This document shows positions 33,314 through 42,531 of a DNA stretch of 64,000 nt, one piece after another. Location: NCBI RefSeq assembly GCF_010727325.1, contig NZ_AP022565.1, positions 186,001-250,000 of the forward strand, given 5' to 3'. The notes beneath the pieces are model-generated. The model was not told where the DNA came from and searched no databases. It saw only the letters and a list, made by a program, of their open reading frames with translations. Position numbers and translations under genes: made by a program. Numbering within the stretch: position 1 is the stretch's first letter; every line of letters begins with the position of its first letter. This DNA comes from Mycolicibacterium alvei. Lineage in GTDB: Bacteria; Actinomycetota; Actinomycetes; Mycobacteriales; Mycobacteriaceae.

Positions 33314-34357
33314 TCACTGGCTCGTACGGCGCTTCTCCAGCACCACCGCGGCGATCGGAATGCGCATCTCCTCGGGCTCGGCGCACAATTGCGCCGCGAT
33401 GCCGGCATGCAGTTGGTCGTAGAACACCGGCAGCCGGTCCGGCGCACCCTCCAGCGCAGCCCCCAGATCGGCGAATGCGGTGAACCTGAGGAAATCGGCC
33501 CAGCGGGTGCCGAAAGCGCTTGCGTCCCTGTCACTGCGGTAGGCGTTGAAGATTCGGTCCTCGGCGTCGATCAGTTCGACGTGCTGGATCTCCAACCGTT
33601 CGAACCGGCCCGAGGGCGCGAACGGTGCGGTGAAATCCACTGCACGCCGTCCGGCGATCGGTAGCGACATCCGGGCCGCCTCCTCAGTGCTCACCACACC
33701 GGTCGCAATCAGCTCGGTCAGTGCTCGGGTGACGGCGCGGAACAACGGGCGATAGCCCAAGTCACCCTCATCGTCCAGTGCCGTCGTCAACACCACGAGG
33801 CGACCACCCGGGCACAGTTCGCGGCCGCGGAACGCGATGAACTCGTGCCAGTCGTGCGCTGCCTGCCTGGCATAGGCGCCGCGCACCTGCGCATCGTTGC
33901 TGTAGGCCGCGACGACGTGATCGGTGACCGGCATCGGCACCGTGCTCAGTCGCGCTACCGCCCATGCCGACCAGCCCAGGTGCACACTGTTCGACGGCAG
34001 GATCTGGCTGTAGAACGACCGGCCGATGGCCGAACTGAAGGCGGCCGAATCCCGGTGCCGATAGGACTCCGGATCCTCCTCCAGGATCCGGAACATCGTG
34101 GAGAAGTCGTTGTCGGCGACATCGGTGTGCGTGACCAGAATCGAGTGCTCGGGGCGGGTGCGGCGACGCACGGCGGCGATGGCGGCGTTGATCGGTTGCA
34201 TCGAATTCTGCGCGGTGCCGGCCCCGTAGTCGGCGATGACGACGGGGTGTGGCGGTGTCGGGATCGGCACCGTATGCGCGGCCAGCTCGAGAAGCTTGAT
34301 CGCCGAACTCATTCCGGCGGTGTGCGGGCGGGGTGTGGTTCGGCGCGGCTTGGCCAT
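33314..34357 (-). CDS. SABATH-type SAM-dependent carboxyl methyltransferase
   Basis: 347 residues from the ATG at 34357. The cofactor region IADYGAGTAQNSMQPINAAI, the later TDVADNDFSTMF and SFYSQILPSNSVHLGWSAWAVARL match the plant-type salicylate/jasmonate carboxyl methyltransferase (SABATH) family, members of which occur in mycobacteria. It would methylate a small carboxylic acid; the substrate is unknown. Its stop TGA and the stop of the ThDP-enzyme gene share the palindrome TGATCA, leaving no intergenic base. Two bases separate its start from the stop of the LapA-like gene. Confidence 0.8.
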   Translation of the reverse strand: MAKPRRTTPRPHTAGMSSAIKLLELAAHTVPIPTPPHPVVIADYGAGTAQNSMQPINAAIAAVRRRTRPEHSILVTHTDVADNDFSTMFRILEEDPESYRHRDSAAFSSAIGRSFYSQILPSNSVHLGWSAWAVARLSTVPMPVTDHVVAAYSNDAQVRGAYARQAAHDWHEFIAFRGRELCPGGRLVVLTTALDDEGDLGYRPLFRAVTRALTELIATGVVSTEEAARMSLPIAGRRAVDFTAPFAPSGRFERLEIQHVELIDAEDRIFNAYRSDRDASAFGTRWADFLRFTAFADLGAALEGAPDRLPVFYDQLHAGIAAQLCAEPEEMRIPIAAVVLEKRRTSQ

Positions 34358-34359
34358 GA

Positions 34360-34602
34360 TCAGGTTCGCCGTCGTCGGCGCAGCAGCAGTCCGATGAGAA
34401 GGCCCATGACGAAAATGATGACCAAGATGAACCACATCGGCGACTCGACCGTCACCCACAGCACGTGCACGCCCACCCGATCGCGGTTCTGCGCGACGAA
34501 GATCGCGGCGAGGGCGACCAGGATCAGTGCCACCCAGTAGCGCAGCGCCAACCGGCGTGCCGGGCCGGTGGTCTCGGCGCTCTCCGTCTCGTGGCGAGGC
34601 AT
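34360..34602 (-). CDS. Small LapA-domain (DUF1049) membrane protein
   Basis: 80 residues. It has two hydrophobic helices, YWVALILVALAAIFVAQNRD and PMWFILVIIFVMGLLIGLLL, ending in a run of arginines. The Q-N/R between the helices is the DUF1049/LapA pattern. It is an inner-membrane protein of unknown role in actinobacteria. The start ATG at 34602 gives the usual short N-terminal tail; the frame stays open further upstream. Co-transcribed with the SABATH gene. Confidence 0.75.
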   Translation of the reverse strand: MPRHETESAETTGPARRLALRYWVALILVALAAIFVAQNRDRVGVHVLWVTVESPMWFILVIIFVMGLLIGLLLRRRRRT

Positions 34603-34648
34603 ACCCCGACGGTAACCCGCACCCGGCCGGCTATGACAAACTTCGGCC

Positions 34649-35389
34649 ATGATCAGCCGTCGGTCTGCTCCACGCGCCGCGACCGTGCTATCGACCTCCA
34701 CCCTCGTCATCGGCTTTGTCGGCCTGTTCGTAACGATCTTCCTGAACGCGTTCGTTCTGGACAGATACGACGCCTACGGCGAGGTGCCGATCCCGGGGAG
34801 CGCCAGCCTGGATTTGCCGCAGGGTGAGGTGACGATCAGCCTCCACACCATGGTCACCGGAACCGGAGCCCGTCTGCCGGTTCCGCCACTGCAACTGCAC
34901 GTGTCCGCACCAGAGGGGGCCGCCGATCCGGTGCTGACCGAAAGCATCGGCGGGACAACCACGGTGAACAACGACGCTCGGGTGCGGGTGTGGGTGATGC
35001 AGGTATCCAGTGCCGGTGCCTACGAGATCAGCGTCGACGGCCAAGTCCAGGGCTATATCGATCCGTGGCTGGCCTTCGGGCACGGCAGTCGATACGGATG
35101 GCTGCCCTGGCTGTTCGGCGGACTCGCCGCAGTGGGTGTGCTGGCACTGATCTGCAGCGTGAGGTGGTCGGCGCGGGTGAACAAGCGGCCACGCCCCATC
35201 TCGGCTCTGGGACTTGAGCCAATGCCACCAGAGCCGGCGCCGCCGACCGGTTATCAGCCGGTCAGCTACCAACCCACCGACCAGGCGGTCAGGCTCGAAC
35301 AGCTCAAAACGATTGCTGCCCTGCGTGATACCGGCGCACTGACCGAGGCCGAGTTCAAGGCGGAGAAGCGCCGAATCCTGGAGAACTGA
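34649..35389 (+). CDS. Membrane protein with C-terminal SHOCT domain
   Basis: 246 residues. One transmembrane helix lies near the N-terminus (VLSTSTLVIGFVGLFVTIFL), an extracytoplasmic beta-rich domain of about 110 residues follows, a second helix lies at about 150-170, then a Pro-rich linker. A SHOCT motif ends the protein: LEQLKTIAALRDTGALTEAEF, then KAEKRRIL. SHOCT is a short C-terminal oligomerisation motif. No enzymatic motif was recognised. It is divergent from the LapA-like gene. Confidence 0.72.
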   Translation: MISRRSAPRAATVLSTSTLVIGFVGLFVTIFLNAFVLDRYDAYGEVPIPGSASLDLPQGEVTISLHTMVTGTGARLPVPPLQLHVSAPEGAADPVLTESIGGTTTVNNDARVRVWVMQVSSAGAYEISVDGQVQGYIDPWLAFGHGSRYGWLPWLFGGLAAVGVLALICSVRWSARVNKRPRPISALGLEPMPPEPAPPTGYQPVSYQPTDQAVRLEQLKTIAALRDTGALTEAEFKAEKRRILEN

Positions 35390-35413
35390 GCTCAGCGTGC
35401 TCGCGACCCGGCG

Positions 35414-36046
35414 TCAGTGCCCGCGCGCGACCCACTCGTCGTAGTGGACGATCTCGTCGCCGATGGTGGTGGTGTCACCGTGGCCGGTGTAGACGACCGT
35501 CTCGCCGGGCAGCATTCCCAACCGTTTGGAGATGGAGTCCAGGATGGTGGGGAAGTCCGAGAACGACCGTCCGGTGGCACCCGGCCCGCCCTGGAACAGG
35601 GTGTCGCCGGAGACCACCGCGTTCAGTTCGGGGATCGACCAGCAGACCGATCCGGGCGAGTGCCCGGGGGTGTGCAGAGCGTGCAGTTCGATGCCACCGG
35701 CCCGCAACACGAGACCGTCTTCGACGGTGCGGAATTCGCTGTCGGGGTGCACGACCCGCCACAGCATCTCGTCGGCCGGGTGCAGCAGCACCGGCGCGTC
35801 CAGTGCCTTGCCCAGTTCGGGTGCGACGGTGATGTGGTCGTTGTGGCCGTGTGTGCAGACCACCGCGACGACGTTGCGGCCACCCACGGCCTCGATGATC
35901 GGGGCGGCGGTGTGGGCCGCGTCGAACACCACCACATCTTTGTCGTCACCGACGATCCAGATGTTGTTGTCGACGTCCCAGCTTCCGCCGTCGAGTTCGA
36001 ACTTCCCGCTGGTGACGACACGCTGAATTTGAGAGGGTGCGCTCAT
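35414..36046 (-). CDS. Metallo-beta-lactamase-fold hydrolase paired with MscR (Rv2260-like)
   Basis: 210 residues. The metal motif is THGHNDH, with a further His in HTPGHSPGS, Asp in SGDTLFQGG and the last His in TGHGDTT: a complete binuclear glyoxalase-II-like site. It overlaps mscR by four bases (ATGA). The M. tuberculosis pair Rv2259-Rv2260 has the same order. A plausible job is hydrolysis of the thioester (S-formylmycothiol) made by the dehydrogenase, completing mycothiol-dependent formaldehyde oxidation. This is inference from context. Confidence 0.86.
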   Translation of the reverse strand: MSAPSQIQRVVTSGKFELDGGSWDVDNNIWIVGDDKDVVVFDAAHTAAPIIEAVGGRNVVAVVCTHGHNDHITVAPELGKALDAPVLLHPADEMLWRVVHPDSEFRTVEDGLVLRAGGIELHALHTPGHSPGSVCWSIPELNAVVSGDTLFQGGPGATGRSFSDFPTILDSISKRLGMLPGETVVYTGHGDTTTIGDEIVHYDEWVARGH

Positions 36047-37134
36047 TTCTTCAGCACCACCACGGAACGCAGCACCTCTCCGGCGTGCATCTTGTGGAAC
36101 GCATCCTCGATCGCATCCAGGCCGATGCGCTCGGAGACGAACTTTTCCAATGGCAGTCGGCCCTGCAGGTAGTGCGAGATCAGGGTGGGGAAGTCGCGCT
36201 CGGGCAGGCAGTCGCCGTACCAGGAGGACTTCAAAGATCCGCCGCGGGAGAAGAAGTCGACCAGCGGCATCTCCAGCTTCATGTCCGGGGTCGGGACGCC
36301 GACCAGCACCACGGTGCCGGCCAGGTCACGCGCGTAGAAGGCCTGCTTCCAGGTTTCGGGGCGGCCGACCGCATCGATGACGACGTCGGCCCCGAAGCCG
36401 TCGGTCAGATCCTGGATGGTCTCGATCGCGTCGAGCTCACGGGCGTTGATGGTGTGGGTGGCCCCGAAATCGCGGGCCCAGTTCAGCTTCTTGTTGTCGG
36501 TGTCGACGGCGATGATCTTCTTCGCGCCGACCAGGGCGGCACCGGCGATCGCGGCATCGCCCACGCCGCCACAGCCGATGACCGCGACGGTGTCATCACG
36601 CGTGACGGCGCCGGTGTTGATCGCCGCGCCGATGCCGGCCATCACGCCGCAGCCCAGCAGGCCCGCCACCGCCGGGTCTGCCGCCGAATCGACCTTGGTG
36701 CACTGACCTTCGTGCACCAGGGTCTTGTCGGCGAACGCGCCGATGCCCAGCGCCGGGGTCAGCTCGGTGCCGTCGGTCAGCGTCATCTTCTGGGTGGCGT
36801 TGTGAGTGTCGAAGCACAGCTGCGGGCGACCGCGCTTGCAGGCGCGGCATTCCCCACACACCGCGCGCCAGTTCAGGATCACGAAGTCGCCGGGCTCGAC
36901 GTGGGTGACGCCCTCGCCGACAACCTCGACCGTGCCCGCGGCTTCGTGGCCCAACAGGAACGGGTATTCGTCGTTGATGCCGCCCTCGCGGTAGGTCAGG
37001 TCGGTGTGGCACACCCCGCACGCGATGATGTCGACCACCACCTCACCGGGACCCGGATCGGGGATGACTATGTCGACCAGTTCGACCGGCTGACCTTTGG
37101 ACCGGGAAATCACACCTCGCACCGTCTGGCTCAT
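36043..37134 (-). CDS. mscR: S-nitrosomycothiol reductase / mycothiol-dependent formaldehyde dehydrogenase
   Basis: 363 residues; medium-chain alcohol dehydrogenase. The catalytic zinc site uses Cys in ACGVCHTD and GHEAAG. The structural zinc lobe is [15 protein letters not shown]. The NAD loop is [12 protein letters not shown]. The high similarity to Rv2259 and the adjoining MBL gene support the MscR role: detoxifying S-nitrosomycothiol and oxidising formaldehyde bound to mycothiol. It is first in a two-gene operon and divergent from the TPR-like gene. Confidence 0.92.
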   Translation of the reverse strand: MSQTVRGVISRSKGQPVELVDIVIPDPGPGEVVVDIIACGVCHTDLTYREGGINDEYPFLLGHEAAGTVEVVGEGVTHVEPGDFVILNWRAVCGECRACKRGRPQLCFDTHNATQKMTLTDGTELTPALGIGAFADKTLVHEGQCTKVDSAADPAVAGLLGCGVMAGIGAAINTGAVTRDDTVAVIGCGGVGDAAIAGAALVGAKKIIAVDTDNKKLNWARDFGATHTINARELDAIETIQDLTDGFGADVVIDAVGRPETWKQAFYARDLAGTVVLVGVPTPDMKLEMPLVDFFSRGGSLKSSWYGDCLPERDFPTLISHYLQGRLPLEKFVSERIGLDAIEDAFHKMHAGEVLRSVVVLKK

Positions 37135-37236
37135 GCCTACAACTTAATCGAAACCGGACAGGTGTCCAATTGCTGGCCGGTGCTCATCGTCCGCCGAATC
37201 CCGGCCCGCCGGAGCATCCTCGCGTTACCGTGGGTT

Positions 37237-38133
37237 GTGGTTGACGATCGAACCCAACTGCTGGTGGTCGCACGCTCGGCATATCGGCGAAATGACTGGC
37301 GCACCAGCTACGAATCCTTCAGCCGTGTCGACGGGGTACAGGCCCTCGACACCGACGATCTTGCCGTGTACGCCGCGGCGGCCTGGCGGCACGGCCATGG
37401 TCGCGAATCCGTGCGGATCAACGAACAGGTGCACACCCGCCTGCTACGCACGGACCCGGTACAGGCGGCGATGAAGGCAGCCGAACTCGGCCTGGCCTGG
37501 CTGGCCCGGGGTCACGTGGCGCTGGCGGGCAGTTGGGGACAACGAGCGCAGGTACTGCTCGACGGCGTCCCGCAGACCGCCGCGCACGGCTACCTGGCGT
37601 ACCTACTCGCTGCGACGGCGGCCGACACCGGAGATCACGACCAATTCCGCGCTGCGACACGACAATTGTCCGCCCTCGCGCAGGACTTGGACGATGCCGC
37701 CCTGGCCGCGCTGTCGCGGGCGCTCGGCGGTATGGCGGCTGTCGCTGCCGGCGACCCGGCCGGATACCAGGCGCTCGATCAGGTGCTGTTGCCGGTGCTC
37801 GACGAGCCTGTGCCGGTGGAGTGGGCGGCCGACGTCTACCGGCGGGCGTTGAGCCTGGCGCACCGCCGGGGTGCCGGGGATCGGTTGACGTCGTGGACGC
37901 AGTCCATGCAGCGGTGGTGTGAGGCCACCGAACCGGACTCCACCGAGTCGGCGTACCGCGCGGTCTTGGACGTGCACCGGTTGTCGGCGGTTGCCGACCC
38001 CGATCCGCGGGATCTGGTCCGGCGCGTGGTCGGCCTGCGTCGCCTGGTCGCCGACGTGGATGCGGTGGCGGCGGGCATGGTCGAGGAATTGCTTTCGCGG
38101 AGCCTGGCGGCGAGTCGGGGGCGTGCCGGATAG
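37237..38133 (+). CDS. Alpha-helical TPR-like protein
   Basis: 298 residues from the GTG at 37237. The sequence is almost wholly helical and Ala/Leu/Arg-rich, with repeat-like helices (VARSAYRRNDWRTSYESFSRV, AVYAAAAWRHGHGRESVRI, AELGLAWLARGHVALAGSW). It resembles the tetratricopeptide region of large mycobacterial LuxR/SARP regulators but has no visible DNA-binding domain. Codons upstream of 37237 in the same frame lie antisense to mscR and are not counted. It ends 11 bp before the serine hydrolase gene, so the two are likely cotranscribed. Confidence 0.6.
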   Translation: MVDDRTQLLVVARSAYRRNDWRTSYESFSRVDGVQALDTDDLAVYAAAAWRHGHGRESVRINEQVHTRLLRTDPVQAAMKAAELGLAWLARGHVALAGSWGQRAQVLLDGVPQTAAHGYLAYLLAATAADTGDHDQFRAATRQLSALAQDLDDAALAALSRALGGMAAVAAGDPAGYQALDQVLLPVLDEPVPVEWAADVYRRALSLAHRRGAGDRLTSWTQSMQRWCEATEPDSTESAYRAVLDVHRLSAVADPDPRDLVRRVVGLRRLVADVDAVAAGMVEELLSRSLAASRGRAG

Positions 38134-38144
38134 ATTTGGCCGCG

Positions 38145-38978
38145 ATGAGTGTCGCCGAAGTCCTCCGCGTAATCGATACCTGGCCGGCCGACTCGGCCGC
38201 CGCGGCTGTGGTGGGCCCGTCCGGGGTCCTGGCGGCCCACGGCGATACGAGCAAGACCTTCACGTTGGCCTCGGTGACCAAACCGCTCGTGGCGCGCGCC
38301 ACCCAGATCGCGATCGAAGAGGGCGCGGTCGAACTCGACACCCCGGCCGGCCCACCCGGTTCGACGATCCGCCACCTGCTGGCCCATGCGTCGGGGGTGT
38401 CCATGCGTTCGGCCGAGGTGCTCGCCCGGCCGGGGCAGCGTCGGATCTATTCGAACTACGGGTTCGAACTGTTGGCCCGCGCCGTCGAGGACGCCACCGA
38501 CATCGAGTTCGGCCGCTATCTGACCGAGGCAGTGTTCGCGCCGCTGCAGATGTCCACGTCGACGTTGTTGGGTGGGACGCAGGCGGCCGGGTTCGGCGGC
38601 GTATCGACCGTTGCCGACCTCGCGGAGTTCGCCGCCGAGTTGCTTCGGCCGGCACTGGTGTCACAGCAACTGCACGACGACGCAGTGACGGTGCAGTTTC
38701 CCGGACTCGGCGGGGTGTTGCCCGGCTTCGGGGTGCAACGCCCCAACGACTGGGGGCTGGGGTTCGAGCTCCGAGACGGTAAAACGCCGCACTGGACCGG
38801 CTCGGCAAACTCGCCGCGCACCTTCGGTCATTTCGGCCAGTCGGGGACCTTTCTGTGGGTCGATCCGGCCGCTGACCTGGCCTTGGTGGTGCTGACCGAC
38901 CGCGACTTCGGGGACTGGACCTACCCACTGTGGCCGGCAATTTCTGATGGTGTGCTGAGAGAAAGCGGGACAGACTAG
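38145..38978 (+). CDS. Beta-lactamase-family serine hydrolase (Rv2257c-like)
   Basis: 277 residues. The class C/esterase-type motifs are SVTK (SxxK with the nucleophile Ser), YSNYG (YxN) and HFGQSG (the KTG-equivalent, as HxG). No signal peptide is seen. It belongs to the penicillin-binding-protein-like esterases common in mycobacteria; substrate unknown. The ATG at 38145 is preferred to a TTG at 38136. It lies just upstream of the DUF3145 gene, as does Rv2257c next to Rv2256c in M. tuberculosis. Confidence 0.83.
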   Translation: MSVAEVLRVIDTWPADSAAAAVVGPSGVLAAHGDTSKTFTLASVTKPLVARATQIAIEEGAVELDTPAGPPGSTIRHLLAHASGVSMRSAEVLARPGQRRIYSNYGFELLARAVEDATDIEFGRYLTEAVFAPLQMSTSTLLGGTQAAGFGGVSTVADLAEFAAELLRPALVSQQLHDDAVTVQFPGLGGVLPGFGVQRPNDWGLGFELRDGKTPHWTGSANSPRTFGHFGQSGTFLWVDPAADLALVVLTDRDFGDWTYPLWPAISDGVLRESGTD

Positions 38979-39091
38979 CGCAACACTGGCCTCACAGGGC
39001 ACAATAGACACGCGCGACACAGACAACTGCATGCTCGATCGGAATACCAGGCCGTTGGGGAAGACGTCCCTCGTATCCGAAGGAGTAGCAG

Positions 39092-39604
39092 ATGCGTGCG
39101 TCGAACCAGTTCGCCGATGCGGCGACAGGCGTGGTGTATGTCCATGCCTCACCCGCAGCGGTATGCCCTCACGTTGAGTGGGCGTTGTCGTCGACCCTGT
39201 CGGCGCGAGCGAACCTCAAGTGGACGCCGCAACCGGCCATGCCCGGCCAGTTGCGTGCGGTGACCAACTGGGTTGGGCCCGTCGGCACCGGGGCGCAGTT
39301 GGCCAATGCCCTGCGCTCATGGTCAGTGCTGCGCTTCGAGGTGACCGAGGATCCCAGTACCGGCGTGGACGGACACCGCTGGTGCCACACCCCCCAACTC
39401 GGTCTGTGGAGTGGTGCCATGAGTGCCAACGGCGATGTGATGGTCGGTGAGATGCGATTGCGGTCCCTGATGGCCGGCGGCGCCGACATGTTGGCGGCCG
39501 AACTCGACACCGTCCTCGGTACGGCATGGGACGAGTCTCTGGAGCCCTACCGCGACGGTGGTGACGGCGGCGAGGTGTCCTGGCTGAACCGGGGCGTGGG
39601 ATAG
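39092..39604 (+). CDS. DUF3145 protein (Rv2256c-like)
   Basis: 170 residues. The conserved actinobacterial DUF3145 pattern is present: VYVHASPAAVCPHVEWALSS, LKWTPQPAMPGQLRA and TGAQLANALRSWSVLRFEVTED. The function is unknown. ATCCGAAGGAGTAGCAG provides a strong ribosome-binding site seven bases before the ATG. The 113-bp upstream gap contains CAATAGACA, a possible -10 region. Convergent with the secreted-protein gene, with 4 bp between stops. Confidence 0.85.
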   Translation: MRASNQFADAATGVVYVHASPAAVCPHVEWALSSTLSARANLKWTPQPAMPGQLRAVTNWVGPVGTGAQLANALRSWSVLRFEVTEDPSTGVDGHRWCHTPQLGLWSGAMSANGDVMVGEMRLRSLMAGGADMLAAELDTVLGTAWDESLEPYRDGGDGGEVSWLNRGVG

Positions 39605-39608
39605 TTCG

Positions 39609-40133
39609 TCAGCTACGCGCCCAGAGGCAGTAGCCGCTGAGCTTCGTCGTGAACATATGGTCGCTGACCTGGAAGGTCAGCGACTGTCCCGGTTCAGCAC
39701 TGAACGTCTCGGGCTCCGACGTCTCGCCTGCGCCCAGGACGTCGACAACTTCGACGTTGCACCGTGCCTCGGCGGTCTGCGGTGTCGCCGTCCAGGTACC
39801 CGCATGGGCTTCCGGGTTCCGCCGGCCCTGACCGTGCAGGATCACCGGGGGCCCGGTGGTCAGCCAGTGGTCCGATGAGGGATACGGGCCACCGAATGTC
39901 TGCCAGTTGGCCCCATCGCACAACAGCAAGCGCCGATTGTTGCCGAGTTGCCCGGGGTCTGCTGGTGTCAGTGCCCCGGCAAGGCTTTCGGTGCACGCCG
40001 AGTCTGGTTGAGGTGCCGTGGTGTCGGCTGGCCCCTGCGGCACCGGTTCGGGTTCTGCGTGTGCGCACGCACTCGTGCTGAGTGCGACAGCCACGATGAG
40101 GCCCGCCGCACTCAACGCCGACGCGCGAGACAT
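39609..40133 (-). CDS. Secreted protein, possibly lipid-anchored
   Basis: 174 residues. The signal peptide has a hydrophobic core (AAGLIVAVALSTSA) followed by C at residue 23. STSAC is a poor lipobox, so signal peptidase I cleavage near AHAEP is equally possible. The mature part has further cysteines (DSACTES, LLLCDG, EARCNVEV, SGYCLW) likely to form disulfides. It resembles secreted mycobacterial proteins of unknown role such as Rv2253; no motif was recognised. It follows the large DUF4185 gene by 4 bp in the same direction. Confidence 0.7.
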   Translation of the reverse strand: MSRASALSAAGLIVAVALSTSACAHAEPEPVPQGPADTTAPQPDSACTESLAGALTPADPGQLGNNRRLLLCDGANWQTFGGPYPSSDHWLTTGPPVILHGQGRRNPEAHAGTWTATPQTAEARCNVEVVDVLGAGETSEPETFSAEPGQSLTFQVSDHMFTTKLSGYCLWARS

Positions 40134-40137
40134 CCGT

Positions 40138-42408
40138 CTACACCGAAACCGTCTTCATCGGCGACAGGTCGGTACGCATCAACCGCACGTTGTAATCACC
40201 CCAGTAGGACAGGTTGTAGTACAGGTATTGCGAGTTGTCCTGCACCACATCGCCGTTCTCGTCGACGGTGTTGAAATAGTCGGTACCCGACATCGGGTGG
40301 ACCATCGGCGCGTACATGCCGGAATCGGACGTCAGGTTGTTCTTCACCAGCGTCGTGGTATCCGACCATTCACCCTGCGGTGAATCCGACACCCGCATCA
40401 CCACGTTGTTGCCGCCGTCGGTGTAGAGCACGACGTACTTGCCCAGATACTCGTTGTACTGCACCGACATTTCGCTGACATTGCCGTTGGTGGGCAGACC
40501 GCCGACCCAGATGCCGTTGGCGATCTTGGTGAACAATCCGAACGTGAAGAAATCCGCCACCTTGTACAGCGTCGGCAGGAAATCGGTACTGCTGGAGCCG
40601 AACACCGGAACCGCCGCCGACGGGTCGCCGGTCACCCACTTCCCGGTGCCGCTGGAATTCTCACCCGCCCAGTACTCGTAGGCGTCCAGGTTGGCGATCT
40701 GATCCTTTTTCACGCGGGCCATGTAGGCCGACCCCTGCCGGCCAGACGGGGTTCCGTACACGTAGACGTACGGGTCGGTCGGGTCGTCCGACATCACCAG
40801 CGCGTTCTGCTGGAAATGCTCGTCGCCCGGGACATAGGCCGGGCCCGCACGGAGCCAGCCCGAGGAACGCACGGTGTCACGGTCGACGACCCAGGTCTTG
40901 CCGCCGTCGTCGGAGTAGGCGATCGCCGAGTAGTTGGTGGTCCAACTGCCCGGGTTGTCCCAGGTCCGGACCGACATTACCGTGGCGTACTGCCGGTAAC
41001 CGCCCACGGCGCCGGGGTTTTCGATCGCGATCGCCGACGTCGGGATCATCGTGTACGTGGTGCCGAACAGTCCGTTGAGGCCGCCCGGATCGTAGATGAT
41101 CTGGGCGGCGCCGGCCGGATCGCCGCCGGTGCCGTACCACGTCGGCGTGCCGGGATTGCCGGGTCCCGCCCCTGCGTGGATCAGCGCGTCGCTGAACTGC
41201 AGACCGTTGGACATATCGGTGTCGGAAGTGCGGAACAACACGTTGTTGCGCCAGTCGCCGGTCATTCCCGGCGCGCTGTAGGTATCGCCGAACAACGTGT
41301 AGATCACCGGTTTTCCGGTCACGGGATCGGTATAGCCGCTGTCCCACATGATGCCCAGATCGGTGCCCGCGACGTACCAGTGATCGGTGACGCCGGACCC
41401 GGTGACCCACGGGAGCTTGATGGTGGCATCTGCCAACGACGCCGGGACCTCAGGCTTGGGTGTCAGATCATCGGTCTGCACCGCTGCATTGGGGGCGGCC
41501 GCCGTCATCGGCTGGATGTCGCCCTCGGCCACCGTCGAGGCGGCATCGTTGGCCGAGATGACGCGGGAACTCAGCGGGTTGATCGACCGCTCGAATTCCT
41601 TACGGGTCCAGGCCATCATGGCCCACAGTGCGGGGGACTGGCCCGGGCCGACCGGGCTGGTGCCCGCGCCGAACGGTGCCAGGCCGACCACTCCCAGCAG
41701 GGCCGAGACCACTGGCTGTGCGGTCACCTCGGGCGCGGTGGGCTCGGGTGTCGAGGGAAGTGCCTGCGGGACAACGGTGCTCTTCTGCACGACGGCGGGG
41801 GCGTCGAACGACGTGACCTCGGTGCGCACTGTCGACACGGTGTCGCGGCCGCGGCGGTCGATGTCCTGGGCCGCCTCCTTGAGACGTACCACCACGGTGC
41901 TGGGTCGCAACGTGCGCTGCCGATCGGGTGCAGAGGTCACAGCTTCCGGGGCGATCCGGGCGGTATCGGTGTGGTCGCCCTTCTTGTCGGGGTCGGCCTT
42001 CGTGCCGACATCGGGGGCATTGTTGAGTGTGCCCTGAATCTTGCTCCGGACCTTGGTCGTCCGGTTCTGCAGCGGCGTGCGGGCGGAGTCCAGACGGCTC
42101 TGCGTCTGCTTGATCGCATCACCGACGTCGTTGCGGCCGGACTCGACATCCTTGCGGATCCGCTCGCCGATCTTCGACAGCGCACCGGACGGGGTGGCAG
42201 CCGGCTTCTTGGTGCCGGTGGTTTTGCTCGGGCGCTTCTTCGTCCCCGGACTTGAGGTCGAGCCATCAGAGTTGCCCGCGGTCGATGTGCCAGGGTTGCC
42301 CGACCCGTCTTCGGCCCAGGCGATTCCGGTCCCGGAGGTCAGGGCAGTTCCGATGCCGAGAGCAACGGCCAGTGCGCCGACGCGGCCGATGTATTTGGTC
42401 GATTCCAT
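40138..42408 (-). CDS. Large exported DUF4185 protein with disordered N-terminal half
   Basis: 756 residues. An N-terminal export signal (GRVGALAVALGIGTALTSGT, cleavage near AWAED) is followed by about 250 residues of low-complexity, Lys/Arg/Thr/Pro-rich sequence with a coiled stretch around residues 75-120. A hydrophobic segment, PVVSALLGVVGLAPFGAG, is typical of PE/PPE-associated or cutinase-like mycobacterial linkers. The C-terminal 430 residues are a DUF4185 propeller: VIYTLFGDTYSAPGMTGDWR, VMSVRTWDNPGSWTTNYSAI and EMSVQYNEYLGKYVVLYTDGG. A glycan-related surface role is possible but unproven. Compare the short paralogue at 7911. Confidence 0.8.
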   Translation of the reverse strand: MESTKYIGRVGALAVALGIGTALTSGTGIAWAEDGSGNPGTSTAGNSDGSTSSPGTKKRPSKTTGTKKPAATPSGALSKIGERIRKDVESGRNDVGDAIKQTQSRLDSARTPLQNRTTKVRSKIQGTLNNAPDVGTKADPDKKGDHTDTARIAPEAVTSAPDRQRTLRPSTVVVRLKEAAQDIDRRGRDTVSTVRTEVTSFDAPAVVQKSTVVPQALPSTPEPTAPEVTAQPVVSALLGVVGLAPFGAGTSPVGPGQSPALWAMMAWTRKEFERSINPLSSRVISANDAASTVAEGDIQPMTAAAPNAAVQTDDLTPKPEVPASLADATIKLPWVTGSGVTDHWYVAGTDLGIMWDSGYTDPVTGKPVIYTLFGDTYSAPGMTGDWRNNVLFRTSDTDMSNGLQFSDALIHAGAGPGNPGTPTWYGTGGDPAGAAQIIYDPGGLNGLFGTTYTMIPTSAIAIENPGAVGGYRQYATVMSVRTWDNPGSWTTNYSAIAYSDDGGKTWVVDRDTVRSSGWLRAGPAYVPGDEHFQQNALVMSDDPTDPYVYVYGTPSGRQGSAYMARVKKDQIANLDAYEYWAGENSSGTGKWVTGDPSAAVPVFGSSSTDFLPTLYKVADFFTFGLFTKIANGIWVGGLPTNGNVSEMSVQYNEYLGKYVVLYTDGGNNVVMRVSDSPQGEWSDTTTLVKNNLTSDSGMYAPMVHPMSGTDYFNTVDENGDVVQDNSQYLYYNLSYWGDYNVRLMRTDLSPMKTVSV

Positions 42409-42531
42409 GACGCTCCGTACCAGTCCACTCAGTCTTTACCCCGGCCCAGACGAAACCTACCCCGTACCGTTCACGGTGTCGGGCAAACACGCCAAATCGC
42501 CGAATGTGGCCTCGACCGCGGGCCTTCGCGG

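Noticed and set aside
36037..37236. Upstream extension of the TPR-like frame
   Set aside because: Antisense to mscR; the sequence there is not helical and resembles a shadow.
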